A stretch of DNA of 43,971 nt from Alphaproteobacteria bacterium (GTDB lineage: Bacteria > Pseudomonadota > Alphaproteobacteria > JAEUKQ01 > JAIBAD01), in assembly GCA_019695395.1 (NCBI GenBank), contig JAIBAD010000011.1:1-43971 (forward strand), given 5' to 3'. The notes under the pieces are model-generated. The model was given only the letters and a program-made list of their open reading frames with translations, did no database searches and was not told the DNA's origin. Below are positions 1 through 8,826 of the stretch, one piece after another (position 1 is the first letter of the stretch; every line of letters starts with the position of its first letter). Both the position numbers and the translations under genes were made by a program.

Positions 1-183
1 AAAAACACAGGAAAGCATAAAAACAAAACCAAAAAACCAACGGAAAAATGTAATATAAAAAGAATGAAGAGAAGATGATAAAAAACGTACACTTGCACCC
101 ATGCAAGAAAAGAATAAAGCTGCAGCTATCATCCATAAGGCAGCCTTGGTTGAAAGAGAAACAGACAAAATTAAAAAAACCAA
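1..183 (-). CDS. EamA/DMT-family transporter, N-terminal part (3' end beyond window)
   Basis: Reading the minus strand from about 183 to base 1 gives an open frame that runs off the window edge without a stop. From residue LSTK onward, 35 of 52 residues match the N-terminus of the neighbouring transporter at 285-1196, including the blocks AALFFS, GASVR and FGFVFM, so this is a second drug/metabolite-transporter (EamA) paralogue. The two are tandem and same-strand, with about 100 bases between them. The frame has no upstream ATG before a TAA stop. Candidate starts are TTG at 183 or 168, or an internal ATG at 132, which would remove part of the first helix. No Shine-Dalgarno sequence is visible. 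Function as a small-molecule permease is known only at family level. Whether the gene is intact cannot be judged, because the rest lies outside the window; a decayed copy is possible. Confidence 0.7.
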   Translation of the reverse strand, partial: MVFLILSVSLSTKAALWMIAAALFFSCMGASVRFLSSSLHSFYITFFRWFFGFVFMLSCVF

Positions 184-284
184 TCTATTTTAATATTATA
201 ATAAATGAATATAAATTTAGAAATTTAGTGAAAATAAAAACTATCTATTATTCTTATTAAGAGTGTTAAATTTTAATAAATATT

Positions 285-1196
285 TTATGCAAGTTTAGCC
301 CTCTCTTTTTTCAGAACTTTTTCCCGGTACGCAATATAAAGTGTTGATAGAATAATAATTGCAGATCCTATCCATGTCCACAAATCTGGCAATTCAGAAA
401 ATAAAAACCATCCCAAAATAACAGCAAAAATCATCCGAATATAATCATAAGCCATGACATGCGACGCATCTGCTAAACTAAAAGAATAAACCATACAAAG
501 ATGGGCAATTGACCCAGAAAAGCCAATACCAATTAACCATGGCCAATCTTGCCATTCAGGCCATGACCAATGGAAAAGAGCCAAAGGTAAAGATAAAGGT
601 GTTAAAATAAAGGTTGTATGTAAAACAATAGCATAAACACTTTCTGTTGCTGTTAATTTTTTGACAATAACAGTGACTAAGGCCGTAATAAAAGCCGCAG
701 CAAGCGTATAGATCATCCCATAATTTATATTGTGCATATCAGGACGGATAATGATCAAAATACCCGCAAACCCAACAATAATTGCAGACCAACGGCGATA
801 ACGAACTTTTTCATTTAAAAGAATTATTGATAAGATAGTTGCAAAAATTGGTATGGTAAAACTTAATGCAGTTGCTTGGGCAAAAGGAATTAATGCTAAT
901 CCCATAAAACTAAATAACGTTCCAAGTAAACTAAGACAAGAACGCCAAAAATAAAGCCCCCATTGATTTGATCCTAAAAAACCTGCCCAATATTTAATAA
1001 GCCAGGGCACCATAAAAACAAAACCAAATAAACAGCGAAAAAAAACAATTTCAAAAGGATGAATTGAACTTGATAACAAACGCACACTAGCCCCTAGCCA
1101 TGAAAAAAACAGGGCAGCTGTAATCATTAATAAGGTAGCTTTGGTAGATAAGGATAAAGAACGGGGAAACAAAAGACCCAACCAATACAAAATCAT
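285..1196 (-). CDS. EamA/DMT-family permease
   Basis: Inner-membrane permease of the drug/metabolite transporter superfamily with about ten predicted helices in two EamA repeats (roughly residues 20-153 and 160-295). The first repeat ends with the hallmark stretch LNEKVRYRRW followed by a glycine-containing helix and IIRP. The second ends with FSELPDLWTWIGSA and a basic tail. The length of about 303 residues is normal for the family. The ATG at 1196 is preferred; a TTG at 1202 would add two residues, and neither has a clear ribosome binding site. A truncated-in-window paralogue follows directly downstream on the same strand. It is divergent from acetoacetyl-CoA synthetase. The substrate cannot be told from sequence; members move amino acids, nucleosides or S-adenosylmethionine, among others. 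Confidence 0.85.
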   Translation of the reverse strand: MILYWLGLLFPRSLSLSTKATLLMITAALFFSWLGASVRLLSSSIHPFEIVFFRCLFGFVFMVPWLIKYWAGFLGSNQWGLYFWRSCLSLLGTLFSFMGLALIPFAQATALSFTIPIFATILSIILLNEKVRYRRWSAIIVGFAGILIIIRPDMHNINYGMIYTLAAAFITALVTVIVKKLTATESVYAIVLHTTFILTPLSLPLALFHWSWPEWQDWPWLIGIGFSGSIAHLCMVYSFSLADASHVMAYDYIRMIFAVILGWFLFSELPDLWTWIGSAIIILSTLYIAYREKVLKKERAKLA

Positions 1197-1264
1197 TAAC
1201 AAGATATGTAAATTAATGTATCACTTAATATACAATCGTAAAGGTCTAATAAAAAACCTTAACA

Positions 1265-1295
1265 TTTGGAATAAAATCTTCGGATTTTATCCAAA
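1265..1295 (+). promoter_or_regulatory. Leader hairpin with TTCG tetraloop upstream of acetoacetyl-CoA synthetase
   Basis: An inverted repeat with 13 base pairs, one bulged A (1270) and a C-TTCG-G loop (1278-1283). It lies about 50 bases before the preferred start at 1344. In RNA this would be an unusually stable UUCG-capped stem. No T-run follows on either strand, so it does not look like an intrinsic terminator. It may be a 5' leader element affecting mRNA stability or translation; the function is inferred. Confidence 0.45.
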
Positions 1296-1343
1296 ACTAT
1301 GTTAAAAATAGACCAATATTCTATATCACAAGCAGGAGATATC

Positions 1344-3299
1344 ATGAAACCCTTATGGGCACCAAGTTCACAACGCATTGCGACAAGCAATATGGCGGCC
1401 TTCATAAATGTTTTAAATGCTAAGGGACACAACCTATCCACCACAAATTACGATCATATTCATCAATGGTCGATTGAGCATCCTGAACAGTTTTGGCACT
1501 CAATATGGAATTTTTGCGATGTGATTGGGGAACATCATGAAAAAGATCCTGTTCTTATCAACAAAGATCAAATGCCAGGGGCTGTTTTTTTTCCAAAAGC
1601 ACGATTAAACTTCGCTGAAAATTTATTAAGACGGCGTGACACAGAACCAGCTTTATTTTTTTGGGGTGAAAATCAAGTCAGACGTTCTTTAACCTACAAA
1701 GAACTTTATGATTTAACTTCTGAGCTTGTTCAAATGATGCAAGAGATGGGATTAAAAGCAGGCGACAGAATTGCGGCTTTTACAGCTAACACGCCTGAAA
1801 CTGTGGCTGCTATGTTGGCAACCAGCGCCTTAGGATGTATCTGGTCATCATGTTCCCCTGATTTTGGGGTTAAAGGTGTTATTGATCGCTTTGGTCAAAT
1901 TCAACCCAAATTACTTTTTTGTACGGATGGATATTTTTATAATGGCAAATCCTTTAATAGTTTAGACAAAGTACAAGAATTTATCAAAGAATTACCAACT
2001 GTCGAAAAGGTTATTGTTTTACCCTATCTTGAAAACTCCCCTCTTCCCAAATTAAACAAACCTATCCGTACCTTAAAGGAAATTACAACCACCTATAAAC
2101 CTGGGACCATTTCATTTGCAAAATTGCCCTTTAACCATCCCCTTTACATTATGTTTACATCAGGTACAACAGGTGTACCTAAATGTATTATTCATGGTGC
2201 GGGTGGAACTTTGCTTCAACATTTAAAGGAACACCAGCTTCATTGTGATATCAAAAAAAATGACCGTATGTTTTATTTTACAACATGCAGTTGGATGATG
2301 TGGAACTGGTTAATTAGTGGTCTTGCCTCAAACGCATCCTTAATGCTTTATGATGGGTCCCCATTTTATTTAGATGGCAAAATTCTTTTTGATTATGCAG
2401 AACAAGAACAATGCACCTTTTTTGGAACATCCGCCAAATTTATTGATGCCTGTCACAAAGCACATTTAAATCCTATAGAAACACATAATTTATCTAACTT
2501 AAAAACCATTACATCAACGGGATCCCCCTTGTCACCTGATGGGTTTGAATATGTTTATACCCACATTAAAAAAGATGTCCTTCTTTCTTCTATTTCGGGA
2601 GGGACAGATATCATATCATGTTTTGTTTTAGGCAACCCCACAAATGCTGTTTGGCCAGGTCAAATCCAAGCCAAAGGTTTAGGGATGAGCGTTGAAATAT
2701 GGAACGACCAAGGCCAACCTGTTGTTGAAAAGAAAGGGGAATTGGTTTGCACAAAACCTTTTCCATCTATGCCCCTTGGATTTTGGAATGATCCCTTGGC
2801 TCAACGATACCATGATGCTTATTTTAAAAAATTTCCCAATATTTGGTATCATGGGGACTATGCCGAAATTACCAAAGAAGGCGGTATTATTATTCATGGA
2901 AGATCGGATGCTGTTTTGAACCCTGGCGGCGTTCGGATTGGGACGGCAGAAATTTACCGGGAAGTTGAACAATTAGAGGAAATTGAAGAAAGTCTTGTCA
3001 TTGGACAAGATTGGCAAAATGACGTACGCGTTATTTTGTTTCTGAAGCTACGGCAAGGATTAACCCTTGATGAAAAATTAGAAAATAAAATCAAACAGCA
3101 AATTAAAACAAATACGACCCCAAGGCACGTACCAGCCAAAATTATTCAAATTCAAGATATTCCTAAAACAAAAAATGGCAAAATTGTTGAACTTGCGGTC
3201 AGGGATGTCATTGCAGGATTGCCCATTAAAAATAAGGAAGCCTTGGCCAACCCGGATGCCCTAGATTTTTATCGCAATCTAGCCCAATTACAAAGTTAA
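1344..3299 (+). CDS. Acetoacetyl-CoA synthetase
   Basis: ANL-superfamily adenylate-forming enzyme that converts acetoacetate, ATP and CoA to acetoacetyl-CoA in the cytoplasm, linking ketone bodies or polyhydroxybutyrate breakdown to central metabolism. The protein begins MKPLWAPSSQRI, the N-terminus typical of bacterial acetoacetyl-CoA synthetases, and has the phosphate-binding loop FTSGTTGVPKCI, the segment WMMWNWLISGLA and a C-terminal catalytic lysine motif KTKNGKIVELAVR. At 651 residues it matches the family's usual size. The start at 1344 is chosen over an upstream ATG at 1299 because AGGAG (1334-1338) sits five bases before it and because family alignment begins there. rmuC follows after 11 bases. 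Acetyl- or propionyl-CoA synthetase is less likely given the N-terminal and SGGTDI features. Confidence 0.93.
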   Translation: MKPLWAPSSQRIATSNMAAFINVLNAKGHNLSTTNYDHIHQWSIEHPEQFWHSIWNFCDVIGEHHEKDPVLINKDQMPGAVFFPKARLNFAENLLRRRDTEPALFFWGENQVRRSLTYKELYDLTSELVQMMQEMGLKAGDRIAAFTANTPETVAAMLATSALGCIWSSCSPDFGVKGVIDRFGQIQPKLLFCTDGYFYNGKSFNSLDKVQEFIKELPTVEKVIVLPYLENSPLPKLNKPIRTLKEITTTYKPGTISFAKLPFNHPLYIMFTSGTTGVPKCIIHGAGGTLLQHLKEHQLHCDIKKNDRMFYFTTCSWMMWNWLISGLASNASLMLYDGSPFYLDGKILFDYAEQEQCTFFGTSAKFIDACHKAHLNPIETHNLSNLKTITSTGSPLSPDGFEYVYTHIKKDVLLSSISGGTDIISCFVLGNPTNAVWPGQIQAKGLGMSVEIWNDQGQPVVEKKGELVCTKPFPSMPLGFWNDPLAQRYHDAYFKKFPNIWYHGDYAEITKEGGIIIHGRSDAVLNPGGVRIGTAEIYREVEQLEEIEESLVIGQDWQNDVRVILFLKLRQGLTLDEKLENKIKQQIKTNTTPRHVPAKIIQIQDIPKTKNGKIVELAVRDVIAGLPIKNKEALANPDALDFYRNLAQLQS

Positions 3300-3310
3300 A
3301 GGTTATAAAT

Positions 3311-4678
3311 ATGTATTTTTTAGGGTTAATTCTTATTGGTTTTTTAATTCTTACGGTTCTTTTTTTGGGTATAGTTTGTTATAAATTTTATCGTCAAAGC
3401 GACCTATGGCGACACAAAGCAGAGGTCGCAACCCTGGAAAAAGTTGAAGCGTTAACACTGGCCAAAGAAAGTGAAACCCTTCACCAAAAATTTCAAGATA
3501 CCTATGCAGAATTAGCCGCCACAAAAGAAAAATTAGCGGTTGCGATGCGTGATCATCATAGTTTGGTCCACGAGTTTCAAAAGATTGCCCAAGATGTTTT
3601 AAAGCACAGCAAAGAAGATTTTATTAAATTAGCGGATCAAGTTTTTGAAAAACATAAAAATGCTGCCCAAAGTGATTTACAAAAGGGGCAAGAAATTTTA
3701 ACAAATTTAACCAAACCTATCGAACAATCTTTAAAAGAATATCAAGAAAAACTCCATGATATTGAAAAAGCACGAAGCAATGATTTTGGCAGACTAAATG
3801 CTGAAATACGCCAAATGAATGAATTACAAAATTTGGTCCGACAAGAAACAGGCAAATTAACCCATGCGTTAAAGGCATCACCCAAAACTAGGGGACGTTG
3901 GGGTGAATATCAATTGCGTAATTTATTAGAGCTTTCCGGCATGTCCCTTTATTGCGATTTTAAAACAGAGGTTCATATGCAACGGGGTGATGAACGATTA
4001 CGCCCCGATGTTATTATACGTCTCCCTGAAAATGGGGCGATTGTAGTTGATGCTAAAACATCACTTGATGCCTATCTTGAAGCGGTTGATACAAGTGATG
4101 ACCAGAAAAAACAAGAACATTTAAAAAAACATGCCCAGCATTTAAGAGATCATTATAAAAAATTATCAGAAAAAGCGTATTGGGAAAATTTGGATGTATC
4201 ACCAGATTTCGTTGCCATGTTTATTCCAGGTGATCATTTTTATAATGCCGCCTTGGAATATGATCCCAATCTTTTTGAAGATGCGTTTAAAAATAATGTT
4301 TTAATTGTAACACCCGGTACCCTAATTGCCTTGGCCAAAGTTGTGGCCCGTGTATGGCGCCAACAAAATATGATCGAAAATGTTCAAGAAATTGCCCATA
4401 TTGGCAAAAACCTTTTTCAAGCTTTTGTAACGATGAATGATCATTTAATTGATGTAAGTAAAAATTTACGCCGCACAGTCGAAAGCCACGATAGATTAAT
4501 CGGAAGTTATGATGCCAACGTTTTACCCAAGGCACGAAAATTACAGGAATTAGATATCGGCCACGCCATAAATAAAATTAAAGAAGTAGATATTTTATCC
4601 CTAGAACCACGATTACCCAAAGGCAAAAATATTGATGACCCTAAAGTCACAAATTTGACTTATCATCCTAAAACATAA
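3311..4678 (+). CDS. rmuC: DNA recombination protein RmuC
   Basis: RmuC-family protein, a membrane-anchored predicted nuclease-like factor that limits DNA inversions and rearrangements at repeats. An N-terminal transmembrane helix (about residues 2-24) is followed by a long charged coiled coil (about 30-185). Next comes the RmuC domain, with RGRWGEYQL at 194-202, RPDVIIRLP at 231-239 and VDAKTSLDAY at 246-255; the last two contain the acidic/lysine residues characteristic of the restriction-endonuclease-like fold. The length of 455 residues is normal. It starts 11 bases after acetoacetyl-CoA synthetase, so the two may be cotranscribed, and it ends 4 bases from the convergent rsmB stop with no terminator between. 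No missing motif was noticed. Confidence 0.93.
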   Translation: MYFLGLILIGFLILTVLFLGIVCYKFYRQSDLWRHKAEVATLEKVEALTLAKESETLHQKFQDTYAELAATKEKLAVAMRDHHSLVHEFQKIAQDVLKHSKEDFIKLADQVFEKHKNAAQSDLQKGQEILTNLTKPIEQSLKEYQEKLHDIEKARSNDFGRLNAEIRQMNELQNLVRQETGKLTHALKASPKTRGRWGEYQLRNLLELSGMSLYCDFKTEVHMQRGDERLRPDVIIRLPENGAIVVDAKTSLDAYLEAVDTSDDQKKQEHLKKHAQHLRDHYKKLSEKAYWENLDVSPDFVAMFIPGDHFYNAALEYDPNLFEDAFKNNVLIVTPGTLIALAKVVARVWRQQNMIENVQEIAHIGKNLFQAFVTMNDHLIDVSKNLRRTVESHDRLIGSYDANVLPKARKLQELDIGHAINKIKEVDILSLEPRLPKGKNIDDPKVTNLTYHPKT

Positions 4679-4682
4679 TATT

Positions 4683-6035
4683 TTATAATTTTTGTAAGCG
4701 CATGGCATAAAACCCATCCATTCCACCTTGTTCCTTCCAATAACATGGCAGCGTACGAAGTTCCCCCCTTGAGGTTAAACAATAATCAAGTCCATAAATT
4801 TCTTCTGCTTTAATAGGTATAAAATTCCAACGCTTATTTGATTCTGCTAATAAACGATCGAGATGATATTCGCCTTCTTCTTTATTAAGGGAACAGGTCG
4901 AAAAAACTAAAATACCCCCATGATCCAACATATCATAGGCTGCATTTAAAAATTTAACTTGTTGGGTGGCCATAAATTCAACATCACGTAATTGTCGAAG
5001 CCACATGATATCTGGATTACGCCGCAATGTACCTGTTGCTGAACAAGGGGCATCTAATAAAATATGGGAATAAAGTTTGTGTGGGGTCCAATTTAAAATA
5101 TCCGCACAAATCACATCGGCTGAAAATTTTAAACGAGCAAGATTTTCTTTTAATTTTACTAATCTTTGTTCTGAATGATCAACAGCTGTAACTTTAGCAC
5201 CCAATGAAATTAATTGCATCGTTTTACCCCCAGGGGCCGCACAAAGATCAAGAACCTCTTTATCTTTCACGGGTTCTAAAAGCAAAGCGGGTAATGTTGC
5301 TGCACTATCTTGGACCCACCATGACCCTTCTTGATAATCTGGCAAATCCTTGATCATACCTTTATAATTTATTTTTCTAATATTATTTGTGGGTAGAATT
5401 ATCCCATCCAATTTTTCTGCCATGTCCTTAAGATTTAATGTTGGGTGTATATTAAGATCCAAAGGGGGAATTATTTCCTGAATTTCGATAATGGCTTTAG
5501 CTGTATTTTCACCGTAATGTTGTTTTAAACTTTGCCATAACCAAATTGGTACGTTAAAATGACAGGGAATATTTTTTAAAACTTTAAAATCTTCCTGTGT
5601 AATCCTGCGCAAAATTGCATTTATAAATTTCTTAGATGCAAGTAAAGATAAATGATTTTTTGATGAAGATTTTTTTGACAAATCATCAGAACCTGCCAAT
5701 TCAACCCCAGCCAATTCAACCATCGTTGAAATAACAGCATAGGCAGGTATCTCAAGCCATAGTAATTGAGTAAGAGCCAATCTTAGAATATTTTTTAACT
5801 TTAAATCTTTCTTTTTAAAGGGACGTTTCACATAGTGGGCTAGAATATAATCAATGTGCCCCAAATGACGCAAACAGGTTAAAAGAAGATGATGGGTAAA
5901 AGAACGATCACGTTTTTCTAAATTACGCCATTCATGATGCTGGGCTAAAGCTTGGTCTATATTTTCATGTAATTCTAAAATTCTATGTAAAACATCACAA
6001 GAAATTTTTCTGGATAACAACTTTGCGTTTATCAA
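4683..6035 (-). CDS. rsmB: 16S rRNA (cytosine967-C5)-methyltransferase RsmB
   Basis: S-adenosylmethionine-dependent RNA m5C methyltransferase acting on C967 of 16S rRNA (also called Sun/Fmu). The N-terminal 145 residues form a NusB-like RNA-binding domain. The catalytic part shows the SAM loop DLCAAPGGKT (263-272), the motif IV cysteine in DAPCSATG (328-335) and the motif VI catalytic cysteine in STCSLN (379-384). The length of 450 residues fits the family. It is the last gene of the leftward run regB–regA–rsmB and starts 27 bases after regA. Two Lys/Ser-rich residues stretches near 118-128 form a low-complexity insertion between the domains. Confidence 0.95.
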   Translation of the reverse strand: MINAKLLSRKISCDVLHRILELHENIDQALAQHHEWRNLEKRDRSFTHHLLLTCLRHLGHIDYILAHYVKRPFKKKDLKLKNILRLALTQLLWLEIPAYAVISTMVELAGVELAGSDDLSKKSSSKNHLSLLASKKFINAILRRITQEDFKVLKNIPCHFNVPIWLWQSLKQHYGENTAKAIIEIQEIIPPLDLNIHPTLNLKDMAEKLDGIILPTNNIRKINYKGMIKDLPDYQEGSWWVQDSAATLPALLLEPVKDKEVLDLCAAPGGKTMQLISLGAKVTAVDHSEQRLVKLKENLARLKFSADVICADILNWTPHKLYSHILLDAPCSATGTLRRNPDIMWLRQLRDVEFMATQQVKFLNAAYDMLDHGGILVFSTCSLNKEEGEYHLDRLLAESNKRWNFIPIKAEEIYGLDYCLTSRGELRTLPCYWKEQGGMDGFYAMRLQKL

Positions 6036-6062
6036 TCATACCCCTATCAAATAACGTCCTAT

Positions 6063-6644
6063 TCAGTTACGCGGCCCATATTTCGATAATATTCTTTGTA
6101 ATGTCCTACGGTGCATTCTAAGCTGTCTAGCCGTTTCCGACACATTGCGATCACATTGTTCAAAAACACGTTGAATATGTTCCCATTTAACTCGATCTGC
6201 TGACATAAGTTTTTCAGGTAAAGGTGGAAGCGCATTTTTATAATCAAGCAAAGCTGATTCAATGGCATCCGCATCAGCAGGTTTTGGTAAATAATCAACC
6301 GCCCCTTTTTTAATAGCAGCAACCGCACTTGCAATATTACCATATCCTGTCAATACAACAATACGGGCCAACGGGTACAGCTCTTTTAATACACTGACAA
6401 CTTCTAACCCATTTCCATCTTGAAGTCTGAGATCAATAACGGCGTAATTAGGTGCAAATGTACACGCAACGTCAATACCACTTGCAACACTCTCGGCCTT
6501 GGCAACAACAAAGCCACGCCTTTCCATCGCCATTGAAAGACGTTCACGAAAAACTTCATCGTCATCAATAATTAAAAGATTTTTTTGGAAAATTTCTTTA
6601 TCCAAATTTTTCTTTTCTTGTTTAAAATTTTTTTCCATCATCAT
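6063..6644 (-). CDS. regA: Redox response regulator RegA/ActR/PrrA
   Basis: DNA-binding response regulator paired with the upstream kinase. The receiver domain (about residues 20-140) has an acidic cluster IDDDE at 26-30, the phosphoacceptor aspartate D71 in YAVIDLRLQDGNG, a threonine in VVLTGYG and the conserved lysine in DYLPKP. A proline-containing linker (PPLPEKLMSADRV) leads to a short Fis-type helix-turn-helix ending RQLRMHRRTLQRILSKYGPRN-like, almost identical in style to the C-terminus that is highly conserved in RegA/PrrA/ActR proteins. These regulators control respiratory, carbon and electron-sink genes in alphaproteobacteria. It begins 2 bases after the regB stop, so the two are translationally coupled. 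The first ATG is taken as the start; several methionines make this uncertain by a few residues. Confidence 0.94.
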   Translation of the reverse strand: MMMEKNFKQEKKNLDKEIFQKNLLIIDDDEVFRERLSMAMERRGFVVAKAESVASGIDVACTFAPNYAVIDLRLQDGNGLEVVSVLKELYPLARIVVLTGYGNIASAVAAIKKGAVDYLPKPADADAIESALLDYKNALPPLPEKLMSADRVKWEHIQRVFEQCDRNVSETARQLRMHRRTLQRILSKYGPRN

Positions 6645-6646
6645 AA

Positions 6647-7972
6647 CTACTCTCTTACCAAATCATCTAAGGCCCAAATAATTTTTACTTCTGCCCCTTT
6701 TTTGGGGTCATGTTGATTACTAAAAACTAACTGTGCTCCTGTTCGTTCAAGCAATGTTTGGGCAATAAAAATTCCAAGTCCCATAGATTGATAATTTTCT
6801 TCACGGGCATATGTTCGATCGGTTAGATAGGGCGACCCTAATTGATCAAGTATATAAGGGATAAAACCTGGCCCATCGTCTTGAATGATGACAGAAATTA
6901 TATTTTTCTCAAGCACAATAAAAATATTAATTTTTTTTAAGGCAAATTGAAACGCATTTTGTATAAGAGTGCCAAGCCCATGAATGATTTCAGGACTTGC
7001 TGGAATCAAAGCTAATAGTTGCGCTTTATCTTCTATATTATATTCTATATTTTTTTGATAATAAGGTTCAGCTGCTAATTTAATAATTTCAACTAAAGGT
7101 AAATTATTAAAAGATTGTTCAAAATCTATATTCTGTTTATTTAATTCTTTTTTTGATACCAATTCTGCAAGAATTTTGCTACAACGCTGTGTCTGTCCAA
7201 GCAAAAGAGAAACATCTTCATATAATGGGCTTTGCGGTGGTACATCATGCATCATATCACGTGCGATTACCGAAATTGTACTTAAAGGACTTGCCAATGC
7301 ATGGGCCGCCGCCGCAGCTTGCGCCCCCAAGGCTGAAAAATGTCGTTCTCGGTCCAAAGATAATTCTGCCATTTGCAGTGCTTCTGATACTTTACGCGCT
7401 TCTTCAACAACACTTATAATATAAAGTGTAATAAAAATTATCGAAACAATTAAAGCTACTGCCAACCCTAAAACAAAAAGTCTTGGTAAATGAAAAAGAG
7501 ATTGATCACTAAAAAAGGATGGCGACCAGGGCAAAGGATGATGAATAAAAGCCAATAAAATTACTATAATTAAAGCCAAACTTCCTAATCTTAATGTAGT
7601 TTGCCGGGACAAAACAGTCGCCGAAATAATGACAGGTGCCAAAATCAATAACGCAAAAGGATTGTATAACCCACCTGTTAAATATAGAAGTATGGCAAGT
7701 TGTAAAAGATCAAAAACAAGATAAAGCGCAACCTGGTGATTATTAAGCCATCCTCTAGCTGGAAGATGATAAGTTGCTGCAATATTAACAATAATTGAGG
7801 CACCGATCACAACTAAACACCAAGTTAAAGGTAAAGAATATTTAAAGATAAACCCAACGACACCAAGCGTAATAATCTGCCCTGTAAGGGCAATCCAACG
7901 AATAAGAACTAAAGTACGTTGGCGCACCTTAGCATGATAGGTTAAATTATGAGCAAATATATTTTGCTTCAT
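6647..7972 (-). CDS. regB: Redox sensor histidine kinase RegB/ActS/PrrB
   Basis: Membrane sensor kinase with about six helices (residues 20-190), a dimerisation/phosphoacceptor region and an HATPase domain (about 310-436, with GLGIFIAQTLLERTGA). The family's quinone-binding heptapeptide GGxxNPF is present as GGLYNPF (100-106). The phosphorylated histidine is H224 in AAHALASP. A cysteine lies exactly 40 residues later (C264, in QRCSKIL), the same spacing as the H225/C265 pair described for Rhodobacter capsulatus RegB, where the cysteine is the redox switch. Both the quinone-sensing and thiol-sensing features therefore appear kept. It sits 25 bases downstream of enoyl-CoA hydratase and directly upstream of regA. 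The ATG at 7972 gives a short cytoplasmic lead before helix 1. Confidence 0.94.
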   Translation of the reverse strand: MKQNIFAHNLTYHAKVRQRTLVLIRWIALTGQIITLGVVGFIFKYSLPLTWCLVVIGASIIVNIAATYHLPARGWLNNHQVALYLVFDLLQLAILLYLTGGLYNPFALLILAPVIISATVLSRQTTLRLGSLALIIVILLAFIHHPLPWSPSFFSDQSLFHLPRLFVLGLAVALIVSIIFITLYIISVVEEARKVSEALQMAELSLDRERHFSALGAQAAAAAHALASPLSTISVIARDMMHDVPPQSPLYEDVSLLLGQTQRCSKILAELVSKKELNKQNIDFEQSFNNLPLVEIIKLAAEPYYQKNIEYNIEDKAQLLALIPASPEIIHGLGTLIQNAFQFALKKINIFIVLEKNIISVIIQDDGPGFIPYILDQLGSPYLTDRTYAREENYQSMGLGIFIAQTLLERTGAQLVFSNQHDPKKGAEVKIIWALDDLVRE

Positions 7973-7997
7973 AATATTAAATTAAATAGGTGGAAAA

Positions 7998-8774
7998 CTA
8001 TTCATGGGTAAATTTGGCTGGACGTTTTTCAACAAAAGCATTCATCCCTTCTTTTCTATCTTTTAAAGCAAAACTTGCATGGAAAAGACGACGTTCAAAA
8101 TGAATGCCTTCTTGTAAAGTTCCCTCATACGCTTCGTTCACGGCTTCTTTAACCATCATGGTAACAGGTAAAGACATAGATGCTATTTTATCAGCCAACT
8201 TGGTTGTTTCTTCAATTAAATTTGCAACAGGTACAATTTTAGCAACCAATCCTAAACGCTCGGCTTCAGTTGCATCCATCATACGCCCTGTTAAACACAT
8301 TTCCATAGCTTTTGATTTACCGACCATACGTGTTAAACGTTGTGTCCCACCAGCGCCAGGAATTGTTCCAATAGTGATTTCTGGTTGACCAAATTTTGCA
8401 TTATCTGCTGCCAAAATAATGTCACACATCATCGCAAGTTCGCATCCACCCCCAAGTGCATATCCAGCCACAGCTGCTATCGTTGGTTTACGGCATTTAC
8501 TTATTCGCTCCCAGCCATCCGTAATGAAATCACTTAAATAGACATCAGCAAAATCCAAATTTTGCATTTCTTTAATATCAGCGCCGGCTGCAAAAACTTT
8601 ATCACTTCCTGTTAAAACTATAACTTTAATTGTTGGATCAGTTTCATAATCATTTAATATATCATTAACTTCACTAATTAAGGTACGGCAAAGGGCATTC
8701 ATAGCTTGTGGTCTGTTTAAAGTGATCCACCCTATTGGTTTCTTTTTTTCAACCTTAATTGTTTCATATGACAT
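7998..8774 (-). CDS. Enoyl-CoA hydratase (crotonase family)
   Basis: Crotonase-fold enzyme that hydrates short-chain trans-2-enoyl-CoA in fatty-acid or amino-acid breakdown. Using the start at 8774 (258 residues), the CoA-binding/oxyanion loop is AAGADIKEM (62-70). The two catalytic glutamates are E112 in [11 protein letters not shown] and E132 in [10 protein letters not shown], at the classic 20-residue spacing. The start is set by AAGGAG (8781-8786) six bases upstream; an ATG 33 bases earlier lacks such a site. The gene lies between mutM and regB on the same strand, and a hydratase next to mutM is the usual alphaproteobacterial arrangement. Both catalytic residues favour hydratase over other crotonase activities. 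Confidence 0.93.
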   Translation of the reverse strand: MSYETIKVEKKKPIGWITLNRPQAMNALCRTLISEVNDILNDYETDPTIKVIVLTGSDKVFAAGADIKEMQNLDFADVYLSDFITDGWERISKCRKPTIAAVAGYALGGGCELAMMCDIILAADNAKFGQPEITIGTIPGAGGTQRLTRMVGKSKAMEMCLTGRMMDATEAERLGLVAKIVPVANLIEETTKLADKIASMSLPVTMMVKEAVNEAYEGTLQEGIHFERRLFHASFALKDRKEGMNAFVEKRPAKFTHE

Positions 8775-8826
8775 ATTAAACTCCTTTAATATCAAATTTA
8801 GAATCAATAATATTTTTTCAACCCTA

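Noticed and set aside
75-260. 61-codon plus-strand frame at the left edge
   Set aside because: It lies antisense to the second EamA paralogue, whose minus-strand frame matches its neighbour, and it has no recognisable motif.
6059-6343. 94-codon minus-strand frame overlapping regA
   Set aside because: It lies inside regA in another frame; the RegA frame has complete receiver and helix-turn-helix motifs.
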